NCBI GenBank assembly: GCA_026400375.1
Contig: JAPLPG010000235.1
Coordinates: 20,248 to 84,247, forward strand
DNA from: Novosphingobium sp.
Lineage (GTDB): Bacteria > Pseudomonadota > Alphaproteobacteria > Sphingomonadales > Sphingomonadaceae
Length of the DNA stretch: 64,000 bases
Direction: 5' to 3'
Under the pieces are notes generated by a model. It saw only the letters and a list, made by a program, of their open reading frames with translations, did no database searches and had not been told where the DNA came from. The translations under genes and the position numbers were made by a program. Within the stretch, counting starts at the first letter, position 1; every line of letters starts with the position of its first letter. Positions 8,675 through 15,710 of the stretch are shown here, one piece after another.

Positions 8675-8752
8675 TCCGCTCGTCCTGAGCCTGTCGAAGG
8701 ACACTTTGGCAGCGCCGGATGCTTCGACAAGCTCAGCATGAGCGGGATTGGG
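8675..8752. repeat. Dispersed REP-like repeat pair (TTCGACAGGCTCAG family)
   Basis: Two inverted copies, 'CTCGTCCTGAGCCTGTCGAAGG' and 'GCTTCGACAAGCTCAGCATGAGC', lie between the SPT and ACP genes. Transcribed together they can fold into a long stem. The same family occurs at 22.6 kb and inside coaBC at 27.6 kb. Confidence 0.85.
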
Positions 8753-8766
8753 GAGCCGTTATCGCC

Positions 8767-9006
8767 TCAACCCTGAAGCTTCGTCACGGCATCGATCAAC
8801 TGGCCGTAATTCTCGATCTCGGCCTGCTGGTTCATGCTGATGATGATATCGAATTCGTCCTCGATAGCCGCCACGAAGTCCATCACGGTCAGGCTGTCCC
8901 ATTCAAGGTCGCCGGCAAACGTGGTCGCATCGGTCACCTCGATGCCCTTCTTGTTGAAGGGGCCGATCAGGTCGGCGATCTTTTCGGCGGTTGCGGCGCG
9001 ATCCAT
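8767..9006 (-). CDS. Acyl carrier protein for serine palmitoyltransferase
   Basis: 79 residues from the ATG at 9006, with GGAG 8 bases upstream (an in-frame GTG at 9009 is also possible). Phosphopantetheine attachment is at the Ser of 'DLEWDSLTVMDFVAAIEDEF', a variant of the usual DSL motif. The small acidic four-helix form and its place directly upstream of spt match the dedicated sphingolipid ACP known in Caulobacter and Sphingomonas, which delivers the acyl chain to SPT. It is not the fatty-acid-synthesis AcpP, which has a different flanking sequence. Confidence 0.88.
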   Translation of the reverse strand: MDRAATAEKIADLIGPFNKKGIEVTDATTFAGDLEWDSLTVMDFVAAIEDEFDIIISMNQQAEIENYGQLIDAVTKLQG

Positions 9007-9145
9007 CACTTGTTCTCCATCGGGCGATCAAACGCGCCCCTGCCAGACGATTGAGGCCGAAAAGCGGCGATTGCGCGCGCTTGTCAAGCGCTCGCCCCTT
9101 GTGTCATGCCGTTTATCCGCGAAAGATGCGCGTGTTGGGGGAATC

Positions 9146-9757
9146 ATGGCAGACACTGGAACGCAGCCTGAACAGCCGCCCGCGCCGCCGATGGGCACGG
9201 CCATCGCTGCGCCCCGGGCCATGCCATCGGTCCCTTCGCCCTCGGGCTATTCCAATCACGCCATCCATCTTGTCCGCACCAGCCAGCAGATCACTCTCTC
9301 GCTCAGCCAGATGGCCGATGCCAAGGCCTCGATCCTGATGGGCGCAACGTTCGTCGTGTTCACCATTTCGGTGGGGCAGGCAAAGACCGGGGCGATGCCG
9401 TGGTCGCTCGGCGTTCTGGCCATTTTCGCCTTTATTTCAGCGATGTGCGCGGTGTTCACGGTGCTTCCGTCGATCAGCGGGCCAAGTTCGGCAAAGCTGA
9501 ACGATGGCAAGTCGAACAAGCTGTTCTTCGGCTTCTTCACGCACATGGATGAAGAGGAATGGACCCTGTCGATCCTCGACGACCTGCGCAGCGATGAAGC
9601 CATCTTCCGCTCGATGCTGCATGATATCTACCAGAACGGGCAGGTCCTGCAGCGCAAGAAATACCGCTATCTCTCGATCGCGTATCGCAGCTTCATGGTC
9701 GGCCTGTGCCTGACCGCGGTAACCTTCATCATCGAATATGCGATCAGGTATTCCTAG
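9146..9757 (+). CDS. DUF5706 / PycTM-like membrane protein (Pycsar-effector family, orphan)
   Basis: 203 residues from the ATG at 9146; the longer track ORF starts inside the ACP gene. A Pro/Ala-rich N-terminus (about 40 residues) leads into 'SNHAIHLVRTSQQITLSLSQMADAKASILMGATFVVFTISVG', the typical DUF5706 opening. A second TM follows (GVLAIFAFISAMCAVFTVL), then a cytosolic region, 'ILDDLRSDEAIFRSMLHDIYQNGQVLQRKKYRYLSIAYRSF', and a C-terminal TM. This family contains the pore-forming effectors of Pycsar cyclic-pyrimidine antiphage systems. No cyclase gene is adjacent, so a housekeeping role is equally possible. It is convergent with divK, overlapping by 4 bases. Confidence 0.78.
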   Translation: MADTGTQPEQPPAPPMGTAIAAPRAMPSVPSPSGYSNHAIHLVRTSQQITLSLSQMADAKASILMGATFVVFTISVGQAKTGAMPWSLGVLAIFAFISAMCAVFTVLPSISGPSSAKLNDGKSNKLFFGFFTHMDEEEWTLSILDDLRSDEAIFRSMLHDIYQNGQVLQRKKYRYLSIAYRSFMVGLCLTAVTFIIEYAIRYS

Positions 9758-10122
9758 ACCAGCGCATTCACCGCCACCATGAAGGGTGCGATCGATACCG
9801 GCTTGGCCAGATAGCCTTCCGCCCCGGCCTCGCGGATCGCCTCTTCATCGCCCTTGCCGGCATAGGCGGTGACGGCAAGGATGGGGATGCCCTTCAGGTC
9901 CTCGTCCGCCTTCAGCGCTTCGATCAGGTCCATGCCGGAAATGTCGGGCAACTGGATGTCCATGATCACCAGATGCGGCATGAACAGGCGCGTGCGCTCA
10001 ATCGCCACGCGCCCGTCGGCCACCGGTTCCACCTCGAACCCCTTGGCGCGCAGCAGGTCGCAGAACAGCTTGCGGTTGAGGTCGTTATCCTCGACAACCA
10101 GAATTCTTTTTGCCACTGACAC
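9754..10122 (-). CDS. Single-domain response regulator, DivK-like
   Basis: 122 residues, a stand-alone receiver domain. The acidic pair is in 'ILVVEDNDLNRKLFCDLL', the phospho-acceptor Asp in 'HLVIMDIQLPDISGMDLIE', the Thr in 'ILAVTAYAGKGDEE' and the Lys in 'EGYLAKPVSIAPF'. The sequence style, especially 'NDLNRKLFCDLLRAKGFEV' and 'MDIQLPDISG', matches DivK, the essential alphaproteobacterial polarity regulator upstream of CtrA. A paralogue cannot be excluded. The start is uncertain between GTG codons at 10122 and 10116; there is no ATG. The gene diverges from DUF3572 across a 60-base region with a 'TGCACCTAGGAGCACCTAG' motif. Confidence 0.85.
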   Translation of the reverse strand: MSVAKRILVVEDNDLNRKLFCDLLRAKGFEVEPVADGRVAIERTRLFMPHLVIMDIQLPDISGMDLIEALKADEDLKGIPILAVTAYAGKGDEEAIREAGAEGYLAKPVSIAPFMVAVNALV

Positions 10123-10182
10123 GCCTGTTTCCCGAACTGCACCTAGGAGCACCTAGATGCCCCTTATGCCCCGCGAAAGGCC

Positions 10183-10458
10183 CTGACAATCATCCGCGAG
10201 CCTTCCTCCACGCCCGATGCCGCAGCGATTGCGCTGCAGGCGCTCGGCTGGGTCCTGTCCGATGGCCCCCGCGCCGAACGCTTCCTCGGATTGACCGGCC
10301 TCAGCCCGGATGACCTGCGCGCCGGGCTGGGAGATCCCGCCATTCTGGGTGCAGTTCTCGAATTTCTCGCCAATCACGAAGCGGACCTTGTCAACGCGGC
10401 CTTCGCGCTCGACATGTCGCCAGCGGCCATCATCGCCGCGCGAAAGGAACTGTCATGA
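10183..10458 (+). CDS. DUF3572 family protein (missed by the ORF track; probable CTG start)
   Basis: I translated this frame by hand: it is open from 10147 to the TGA at 10456-10458. It reads 'LTIIREPSSTPDAAAIALQA', then 'GWVLSDGPRAERFLGLTGLS', 'PDDLRAGLGDPAILGAVLEF' and 'VNAAFALDMSPAAIIAARKE'. This is the recognisable DUF3572 pattern (ALGWVL..P.RA.RFL..TGL.P..LR) of about 90 residues. There is no ATG, GTG or TTG before the domain. The best start is the CTG at 10183, with GAAAGG just before it. The stop overlaps the ATG of the HAD gene (ATGA). Function unknown; it occurs next to divK in related genomes as far as I recall. Confidence 0.78.
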   Translation: MTIIREPSSTPDAAAIALQALGWVLSDGPRAERFLGLTGLSPDDLRAGLGDPAILGAVLEFLANHEADLVNAAFALDMSPAAIIAARKELS

Positions 10459-11099
10459 GCCGCCCCCTGATCGTCAGCGATTGTGACGAGGTGCTGCTGC
10501 ACATGGTCGCCCCGTTCCGTGACTGGCTGGGCCAAAAGGAAGGCGTGACCTTCAAGATGGACAGCGCCGATTTTTCAAAGGCGATGCGCTATGCCAAGGA
10601 CGGCAGCCTGGTCCCGCCCGAACAGATATGGAGCCTGCTCAACAAGTTCTTCGACACGGAAATGCACCGCCAGCAGGCGATTGCCGGGGCCGTAGCCGGG
10701 ATCAACAAGGTTGCCGAAAACGCCGATGTGGTGATCCTCACCAACCTCAACGATCACCGCCGCGAAACCCGTGCGCGGCAACTGGCCGATGTCGGCATCA
10801 ACGCCCGCGTGTTCACCAACCAGGGGCCGAAAGGCCCGGCTCTGAAGGCGATCCTCGATGAATACAATCCCAGCCGCGCGCTGTTCATCGACGATCTGCC
10901 GCAGCACCACGATTCGGTGTCGCAGTTGACTCCGCAAGTGATCCGCCTGCACCTTTGTGGCGAACCGCTGCTTGCCCCGCACATCGATTGCGCGCATCAG
11001 GCGGGCCATGCGCACGCCCGGATCGACGATTGGGAAACGGCGCTGCCCTGGATCATCGACCAGATTCATCTTGAAAATACCTCTGGAGACGCCGCGTGA
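10455..11099 (+). CDS. HAD-superfamily hydrolase
   Basis: 214 residues. 'LIVSDCDEVLLHMVAPFRDWL' holds the DxD nucleophile motif (D8 and D10). 'VVILTNLNDHRRETRARQL' carries motif II (the Thr) and 'ALFIDDLPQHHDSVSQ' the acidic motif III. A helical cap with 'MDSADFSKAMRYAKDGS' is inserted after motif I. It is a cytoplasmic phosphatase or related hydrolase; substrate unknown. It overlaps DUF3572 upstream and RidA downstream by 4 bases each, so it belongs to a tightly coupled five-gene chain. Confidence 0.83.
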   Translation: MSRPLIVSDCDEVLLHMVAPFRDWLGQKEGVTFKMDSADFSKAMRYAKDGSLVPPEQIWSLLNKFFDTEMHRQQAIAGAVAGINKVAENADVVILTNLNDHRRETRARQLADVGINARVFTNQGPKGPALKAILDEYNPSRALFIDDLPQHHDSVSQLTPQVIRLHLCGEPLLAPHIDCAHQAGHAHARIDDWETALPWIIDQIHLENTSGDAA

Positions 11100-11563
11100 C
11101 CGATAGCGTAGAAGCCCGGCTGGCCGACCTTGGCCACACCCTGCCTGCCGCAGCCGCGCCCGTGGCCGCCTATGTGCCAACCGTTCTGGCAGGCGGCCTG
11201 CTCCACGTTTCGGGCCAATTGCCGTTCATCGATGGCAAGCTGGTGACGGGGCGTCTGGGCGAGGACGTGAGCCTTGAGCAGGGCACCGCTGCCGCACAAG
11301 CCTGCGCGCTGATGATCCTGGCACAGGTCAAGGCCGCGCTCGGTTCGCTCGACCGGGTGGAGCGCGTGGTCAAGCTGGGCGCGTTCATCTCCTCGACCGG
11401 CACCTTCACCGATCAGCCAAAGGTCGCCAACGGCGCATCCGAACTGATGGTGGCCGCATTCGGCGATGCCGGAAAGCATGCCCGCAGCGCAGTGGGCGTG
11501 CCGGTGCTGCCCTTGGGCGCTGCGGTGGAAGTCGATGCTATCCTTGCCATTCGCGCTGCTTGA
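11096..11563 (+). CDS. RidA family protein (YjgF/YER057c/UK114-like)
   Basis: 155 residues. The YjgF-like fold is recognisable from 'GGLLHVSGQLPFIDGKLVTGRLGEDVSLEQGTAAAQACALMILAQVKAALGSLDRVERVVKL' and the C-terminal 'HARSAVGVPVLPLGAAVEVDAILAI'. Its Arg in 'ARSAVGV' corresponds to the imine/carboxylate-binding Arg of deaminating RidA proteins. It is of the longer subgroup (about 150 residues) rather than classic 128-residue RidA, so enamine deaminase activity is probable but unproven. It starts on ATGA overlap with the HAD gene, and the GDPD gene starts inside it. Confidence 0.87.
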   Translation: MTDSVEARLADLGHTLPAAAAPVAAYVPTVLAGGLLHVSGQLPFIDGKLVTGRLGEDVSLEQGTAAAQACALMILAQVKAALGSLDRVERVVKLGAFISSTGTFTDQPKVANGASELMVAAFGDAGKHARSAVGVPVLPLGAAVEVDAILAIRAA

Positions 11564-12311
11564 CCGCTTTCTGGTCCCCGCGCCGAAGGAGGCGCGGGTC
11601 GGCTGGCTGAGAGGGCGCAGCTATGCCCATCGCGGGCTGCACGGCCCCGGCGTGCCGGAAAATTCGCCATCTGCCTTTGCGCTCGCCATCCAGCGCGGCA
11701 TGGGCATCGAATGCGATGTGCAGCGCACCGCCGACGGGCAGGCGATGGTCTTCCACGATTGGGAGCTTGACCGGCTGACAGCCCAAGGCGGCGCGGTGAT
11801 CGATCGCCGCGCCGATGAACTGGCCCGGCTGCCACTGACCGGCAGCAGCGATTGCATCCCCACCTTGCGCATGTTCCTCGATCAGGTGGCCGGCCAGGTT
11901 CCGGTGCTGATCGAACTGAAATCCAGGGCAGACATCCGCGTCGCGCCGTTGTGCCTTGCGGTGCGCCGCGCGCTCGAAGGCTATCCGGGCCAGGCGGCAG
12001 TGATGAGCTTCGATCCGCGCGTCAGCCGCTGGTTCGCGCGCCATTCGCCGCACATCCCCCACGGCCTTGTCGTCACCGAAAACGGCAGCCGCACGCTGCC
12101 TGCCACCATCAAGCTGCACATGGCCTTCTGGCAGGCCCGCCCGCTGTTCCTGGCGTGGGACGTGCGCGATCTGCCGAGCAAGTTCGTGGCCACGCAGCGC
12201 TGGCGCGGGTTCCCGGTGCTGACATGGACGGTGCGCTCTGCCGAACATGCCGCCCGCGCTGCCGAATGTGCCGATGGACCTATTGCCGAAGGGGCAGGCA
12301 TCGGGGCATGA
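11535..12311 (+). CDS. Glycerophosphodiester phosphodiesterase family protein
   Basis: 258 residues from the ATG at 11535, 29 bases inside the RidA gene. The TIM-barrel signature is 'YAHRGLHGPGVPENSPSAF' (HR..E), then 'GIECDVQRTADGQAMVFHDWELDRLT' with the metal ligands Glu/Asp and the general acid/base His. 'VPVLIELKS' supplies the later Glu and Lys. The enzyme cleaves glycerophosphodiesters to glycerol-3-phosphate plus an alcohol. There is no clear signal peptide, so it is probably cytoplasmic. It overlaps RidA, and the GNAT gene follows by 7 bases. Confidence 0.88.
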   Translation: MLSLPFALLDRFLVPAPKEARVGWLRGRSYAHRGLHGPGVPENSPSAFALAIQRGMGIECDVQRTADGQAMVFHDWELDRLTAQGGAVIDRRADELARLPLTGSSDCIPTLRMFLDQVAGQVPVLIELKSRADIRVAPLCLAVRRALEGYPGQAAVMSFDPRVSRWFARHSPHIPHGLVVTENGSRTLPATIKLHMAFWQARPLFLAWDVRDLPSKFVATQRWRGFPVLTWTVRSAEHAARAAECADGPIAEGAGIGA

Positions 12312-12318
12312 CGCGCGG

Positions 12319-13449
12319 GTGACCTACACCGCGCGCATCCACAAATCCGTTTCGGAAATCGCAGCCGCCGATTGGGACCGGCTGGCAGGCGAAGGCAACC
12401 CCTTCGTTTCCCATGCTTTCCTGAAGCTGCTGGAGGATTCGGGATCGGTCGGCGGCCGCTCCGGCTGGTCCCCGCTGCCCATCGTGATCGAGGGCGAAGG
12501 GGGCCGCCCCGCCGCCGCGCTGCCGGCCTATCTGAAGACCCACAGCCAGGGCGAATATGTGTTCGACCACGCCTGGGCCGATGCCTGGCACCGCGCCGGC
12601 GGCGACTATTACCCCAAGCTCCAGATCGCCGCGCCCTTCACCCCCGCCACCGGCCCGCGCCTGCTGCTGGGCGAGCGCGAGGACCTTGCCACGCCCTTGC
12701 TGCGCGCGGTGGAGCAATTGTGCGACAGCAACGGCCTGTCATCGGCCCACGCCACGTTCGTCACGCCCGAACAGATGCCGCTGTTCGAAGCCGCCGGCTG
12801 GCTGCCGCGCAGCGATATCCAGTTCCACTGGGAAAACCGCGGCTACGCAAGCTTCGCCGATTTCCTGGCGGTCCTGTCCTCGGACAAGCGCAAGAACCTG
12901 CGCAAGGAACGCGCCAAGGCGCAGGACGGCGTCGAGATCCGCCAGCTGACCGGCGACATGATCCGCCCCGAACACTGGGACGCGTTCTGGCTGTTCTATC
13001 AGGACACCGGCATGCGCAAATGGGGCCGCCCCTACCTGACGCGCGAAGCGTTCGACCTGATCGGGCAGCGCATGGCCGACAAGGTGCTGCTGGTGCTGGC
13101 CTTCCTCGATGATCAGCCGGTCGCGGGCGCGATAAACTTCATCGGCGGCGATGCACTCTACGGCCGCTACTGGGGCGCGCTGGTGGAAAAGCCCTTCCTC
13201 CATTTCGAGCTGTGCTATTATCAGGCGATAGACGCCGCCATCGCGCTGGGCCTGTCGCGCGTGGAAGCCGGCGCCCAAGGCGGGCACAAGCTGGCGCGCG
13301 GCTATGAACCGGTCCAGACCCTATCGGCCCACTACATCGCCGACCCGGGCTTCCGCCGCGCCGTGGCCGATTTTCTGGAACGCGAACGGGCAGGGGTGGC
13401 GCAGGACCAGCTGGTGCTGGGCACGCGGACGCCGTTCAGGAAGGGGTGA
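12319..13449 (+). CDS. FemAB/GNAT-type acyltransferase (DUF482 family)
   Basis: 376 residues from a GTG at 12319 (VTYTARIHKSVSEIAAADWDRL), just after the GDPD stop. The track start 24 codons earlier would overlap GDPD. The protein has the peptidogalycan/DUF482 layout: 'NPFVSHAFLKLLEDSGSVGGRSGW', 'YVFDHAWADAWHRAGGDYYPKLQIAAPFTPATGPRLL', 'RKNLRKERAKAQDGVEIRQLTG' and 'YGRYWGALVEKPFLHFELCYYQAIDAAI', ending in 'GAQGGHKLARGYEP'. Members are GNAT-fold transferases of unknown substrate. It is the last gene of the DUF3572-HAD-RidA-GDPD chain. Confidence 0.82.
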   Translation: MTYTARIHKSVSEIAAADWDRLAGEGNPFVSHAFLKLLEDSGSVGGRSGWSPLPIVIEGEGGRPAAALPAYLKTHSQGEYVFDHAWADAWHRAGGDYYPKLQIAAPFTPATGPRLLLGEREDLATPLLRAVEQLCDSNGLSSAHATFVTPEQMPLFEAAGWLPRSDIQFHWENRGYASFADFLAVLSSDKRKNLRKERAKAQDGVEIRQLTGDMIRPEHWDAFWLFYQDTGMRKWGRPYLTREAFDLIGQRMADKVLLVLAFLDDQPVAGAINFIGGDALYGRYWGALVEKPFLHFELCYYQAIDAAIALGLSRVEAGAQGGHKLARGYEPVQTLSAHYIADPGFRRAVADFLERERAGVAQDQLVLGTRTPFRKG

Positions 13450-13533
13450 GGGGGCGTGGTCTCACCAGCTCAAAACCTCGCCACACCGGGGTGATGGCAG
13501 TCTTTATGGCAAGCTGAAACGGGCCGAGGTCCG

Positions 13534-13947
13534 TCAGTCCAGCTTGGCGGACAGCAGGTTGGGGTTCCGAAGGACGACCTCAGATTTCTTTCGCCAGAAT
13601 GGCGCGAAGTAGCGTGTCAATGCTAAGCTCGTCCAAGATCCATCTTCGAGGCCTTCAAGGATCGACTTTTGAAGCACTTGCCCGCGATAAATCTCGCGGA
13701 CTCGAGCATTTCCGGAAAAGCACCACGCAACGAGGTCTAACGCTTCCGTTGCCTCATCGAAGTGCTGGTGCCAGCCACCGCTGCCTAAAAATACGGTCCA
13801 TTCATCTCCGTCGCGGCGTAGCTCGACCGCGAAACCGCCAGAGCGGGGCGCAGCAATGCTGACCCATTGATCGCCTTTCGACCAATTCAATTCCGGGTGC
13901 TTCGCAAGCTTGTCAGCTAACGCGGCTAATGCGTCCATTTCATTCAC
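13534..13947 (-). CDS. Hypothetical protein, lower-GC accessory gene
   Basis: 137 residues if translation begins at the GTG at 13947, which overlaps the Sel1 gene stop (TAGTG); an ATG at 13938 gives 134. I do not recognise a family. It is soluble, mixed alpha/beta, and Trp-rich: 'HPELNWSKGDQWVSIAAPRSGG', 'DEWTVFLGSGGWHQHFDEATEALDLVAWCFSG' and 'WTSLALTRYFAPFWRKKSEVVL'. The base composition looks clearly lower in GC than the flanking genes and codon choice is less biased, which suggests recent acquisition. The compact form recalls small immunity or phage-derived proteins, but nothing in the sequence establishes that. Confidence 0.6.
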   Translation of the reverse strand: MNEMDALAALADKLAKHPELNWSKGDQWVSIAAPRSGGFAVELRRDGDEWTVFLGSGGWHQHFDEATEALDLVAWCFSGNARVREIYRGQVLQKSILEGLEDGSWTSLALTRYFAPFWRKKSEVVLRNPNLLSAKLD

Positions 13948-14306
13948 TAAGCCGCCGCCCGACCGCTGCGCAGCCATTCGCGGGCGCGGCGCTGGGCTTC
14001 GGCGATCTCGCGCGCGGTCATTTCGTCGGCCACGTCGGCGCGGCAGTAGGCGGCTTCCTCGTGTCCGCCCACAGCGGCCAGGTTGAACCACTTGTGGGCC
14101 TCGATCATGTCGCAAGGCACGCCGTTGCTGCCGGTCGAATAGGCCACCCCCAGATCGAACAGCGCATTGCCATCGCCGTTGGCGGCGGCTGCCAGGCAGG
14201 TGGCGACAAGCAGGTCGCCTGCCGCTGTTGCCTGAGCCTTGGCCGATTGTGCCGAAATGCTTGCCGAATCATCCGGCGAGACGAGCTTGATCCATCCCTG
14301 AGCCAT
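13947..14306 (-). CDS. Sel1-repeat (TPR-like) protein, short
   Basis: 119 residues from the ATG at 14306, with a GGGGG run about 8 bases upstream; the 23 extra codons in the track are less plausible. It contains one good Sel1 repeat, 'GNALFDLGVAYSTGSNGVPCDMIEAHKWFNLAAVGGHEEAA' (near residues 48-90), which is a helical protein-binding repeat. A basic C-terminal helix follows (AREIAEAQRRAREWLRSG). There is no signal peptide. It is divergent from dksA over a 314-base region; the unknown gene follows directly. Confidence 0.8.
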   Translation of the reverse strand: MAQGWIKLVSPDDSASISAQSAKAQATAAGDLLVATCLAAAANGDGNALFDLGVAYSTGSNGVPCDMIEAHKWFNLAAVGGHEEAAYCRADVADEMTAREIAEAQRRAREWLRSGRAAA

Positions 14307-14620
14307 TAACCATACCCCCTTCGAAGAAAGCTGGCCCCAAGCCTTCAGGGGTGCTTCCGATGGGGTGAAAGTCACAATTCTTGGTCAATAAATGGTTAAC
14401 GCCGAAATTCTTGTGTTTTCGGTTGAAACAGATTGGGAAAACCACGGGTGATCCCTGACACTTCACGCCGCCTTAATGCACTGTATGCGCCTAATCGCTT
14501 GTGCGGGTCACAGGCCAATCCTATAGGCGCGGCAGCACAGAGTCTGCGCGCCCGCCGGGGAAACGAGGGGGGAAGAATGCAGGCCGGGAGGGGCGGATAG
14601 CTTGTTATGCGGAGGGCCGA
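14307..14620. promoter_or_regulatory. 314-base divergent intergenic region with a possible CtrA box
   Basis: This separates the Sel1 gene (minus) and dksA (plus). It is AT-richer than the surroundings, with no convincing ORF. TCAA-N7-TTAAC at 14385-14400 is one mismatch from the CtrA consensus TTAA-N7-TTAAC. No strong terminator hairpin is seen. A GGAGGG purine run lies 8-10 bases before the dksA ATG. Confidence 0.4.
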
Positions 14621-15079
14621 ATGGCTGGGGTTTTGAGTGACGAGATTGACGTTCTTGCCAAGGCACGGCGCGCTCTTCCGGGCGACTATGTGCCAAGCGA
14701 TGACGAACAGTACATGAACGAAGCGCAGCAGGATTATTTCCGCCGCCTGTTGCTGGAATGGAAGAAGTCGATCCTGTCGGCGGCGGCCGGAACGCTTTCC
14801 GCGCTGCAGGACGGTCCCATTCGCGAACCAGACCTCAACGATCGCGCATCGAGCGAGACCGACTGGGGCATCGAACTGCGCACGCGCGATCGCCAGCGCA
14901 AGCTGATCGCCAAGATCGATTCTGCGATGCGCCGCATCGATGAAGGCGAATATGGTTACTGCGAAGTGACCGGCGAGCCGATCGGCCTTGGCCGGCTGAT
15001 TGCGCGGCCCATCGCCACGATGACCGTCGAAGCGCAGGAAGCGCATGAACGCAGAGAGAAAATTTCGCGCGACATGTGA
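14621..15079 (+). CDS. dksA: RNA polymerase-binding transcription factor DksA (zinc-poor type)
   Basis: 152 residues. DksA binds the RNA polymerase secondary channel and works with ppGpp on rRNA and amino acid promoters. The coiled coil spans about residues 30-100 with the tip 'IREPDLNDRASSETDWGIELRTRDRQRKLIAKIDSAM', carrying the acidic DxxDxA-like tip residues. The C-terminal globular domain 'YGYCEVTGEPIGLGRLIARPIATMTVEAQE' keeps only one Cys where classical DksA has four zinc ligands, so zinc binding is unlikely. Reduced-Cys forms are common in Alphaproteobacteria. The ATG at 14621 follows GGAGGG; the earlier track start is not needed. Confidence 0.92.
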   Translation: MAGVLSDEIDVLAKARRALPGDYVPSDDEQYMNEAQQDYFRRLLLEWKKSILSAAAGTLSALQDGPIREPDLNDRASSETDWGIELRTRDRQRKLIAKIDSAMRRIDEGEYGYCEVTGEPIGLGRLIARPIATMTVEAQEAHERREKISRDM

Positions 15080-15140
15080 TTTGTGCACCGCCGCAAAGCC
15101 GGGTCGCTTCCGGTCATGCGGCGGTTAACAAAGGCGCGAG

Positions 15141-15156
15141 GTAACCGGATATTAAC
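15141..15156 (+). promoter_or_regulatory. CtrA-like box upstream of the PilZ gene
   Basis: GTAA-CCGGATA-TTAAC has one mismatch to TTAA-N7-TTAAC, 73 bases before the PilZ ATG. It is the second near-consensus site within 800 bases. Single-mismatch sites can occur by chance, so this is a suggestion only. Confidence 0.3.
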
Positions 15157-15228
15157 CGTGCCCGTTTAGAAGGCGGGGAGAAATACATGCGATAGCTTTT
15201 CCTGCGGGTATCGTTGTACCCTGCGGGC

Positions 15229-15618
15229 ATGGCATTCACGGGATTGGCAGGACCTCTGGTGACTGAGATCGACCATCGGCATATCGGGCGCGACAGCCTG
15301 TTCCTCATGGCGGAGGTACGCATGCCCGGTTCGGATGCCGAACACAGGGTGAAGGTGCGCAACCTGTCTGCCGGCGGCATAATGGCCGAAGGCGCGGTGA
15401 AGGTCCTGCGCGGCACCCAGATCGAAATCAGCCTGCGCAACATCGGCTGGGTCGAAGGCGTCGTTGCCTGGGTGCAGGACAACCGCTTTGGCATCGCATT
15501 CCACAAGGAAATTGATCCCAAGCTGGCGCGCGAACCGGTGGGCATGGGGGAATCGACCCCGCGCTTCGTCAAGCCGCCGATCCTTTCGGCGCCGATCGGT
15601 CCGCTCCGAAAGATCTGA
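15229..15618 (+). CDS. PilZ-domain protein (c-di-GMP receptor type)
   Basis: 129 residues from the ATG at 15229; the track uses a TTG 15 bases earlier. It is a single PilZ barrel: 'HRHIGRDSLFLMAEVRMPG' supplies an R-type switch region, 'VKVRNLSAGGIMAEG' matches the (D/N)xSxxG motif, and 'VVAWVQDNRFGIAFHKEID' is the closing strand. The classical RxxxR motif is reduced to spaced basic residues (HRHIGR), so c-di-GMP affinity is uncertain. Short PilZ proteins of this kind usually act on motility, stalk or surface polysaccharide functions. A possible CtrA box lies upstream. Confidence 0.87.
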   Translation: MAFTGLAGPLVTEIDHRHIGRDSLFLMAEVRMPGSDAEHRVKVRNLSAGGIMAEGAVKVLRGTQIEISLRNIGWVEGVVAWVQDNRFGIAFHKEIDPKLAREPVGMGESTPRFVKPPILSAPIGPLRKI

Positions 15619-15710
15619 TTTCGGCCGATATCCGACTTTTCCCGCCAAATTCAAACGCCATCCCGGGTGCGTTCTGGACGGCTGGCCCCCGCTCGCCTAG
15701 GCTGGCGCGA

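Noticed and set aside
9146-9757. A complete Pycsar defence island
   Set aside because: Only an effector-like gene is present; no cyclase, nuclease or other defence gene lies nearby.
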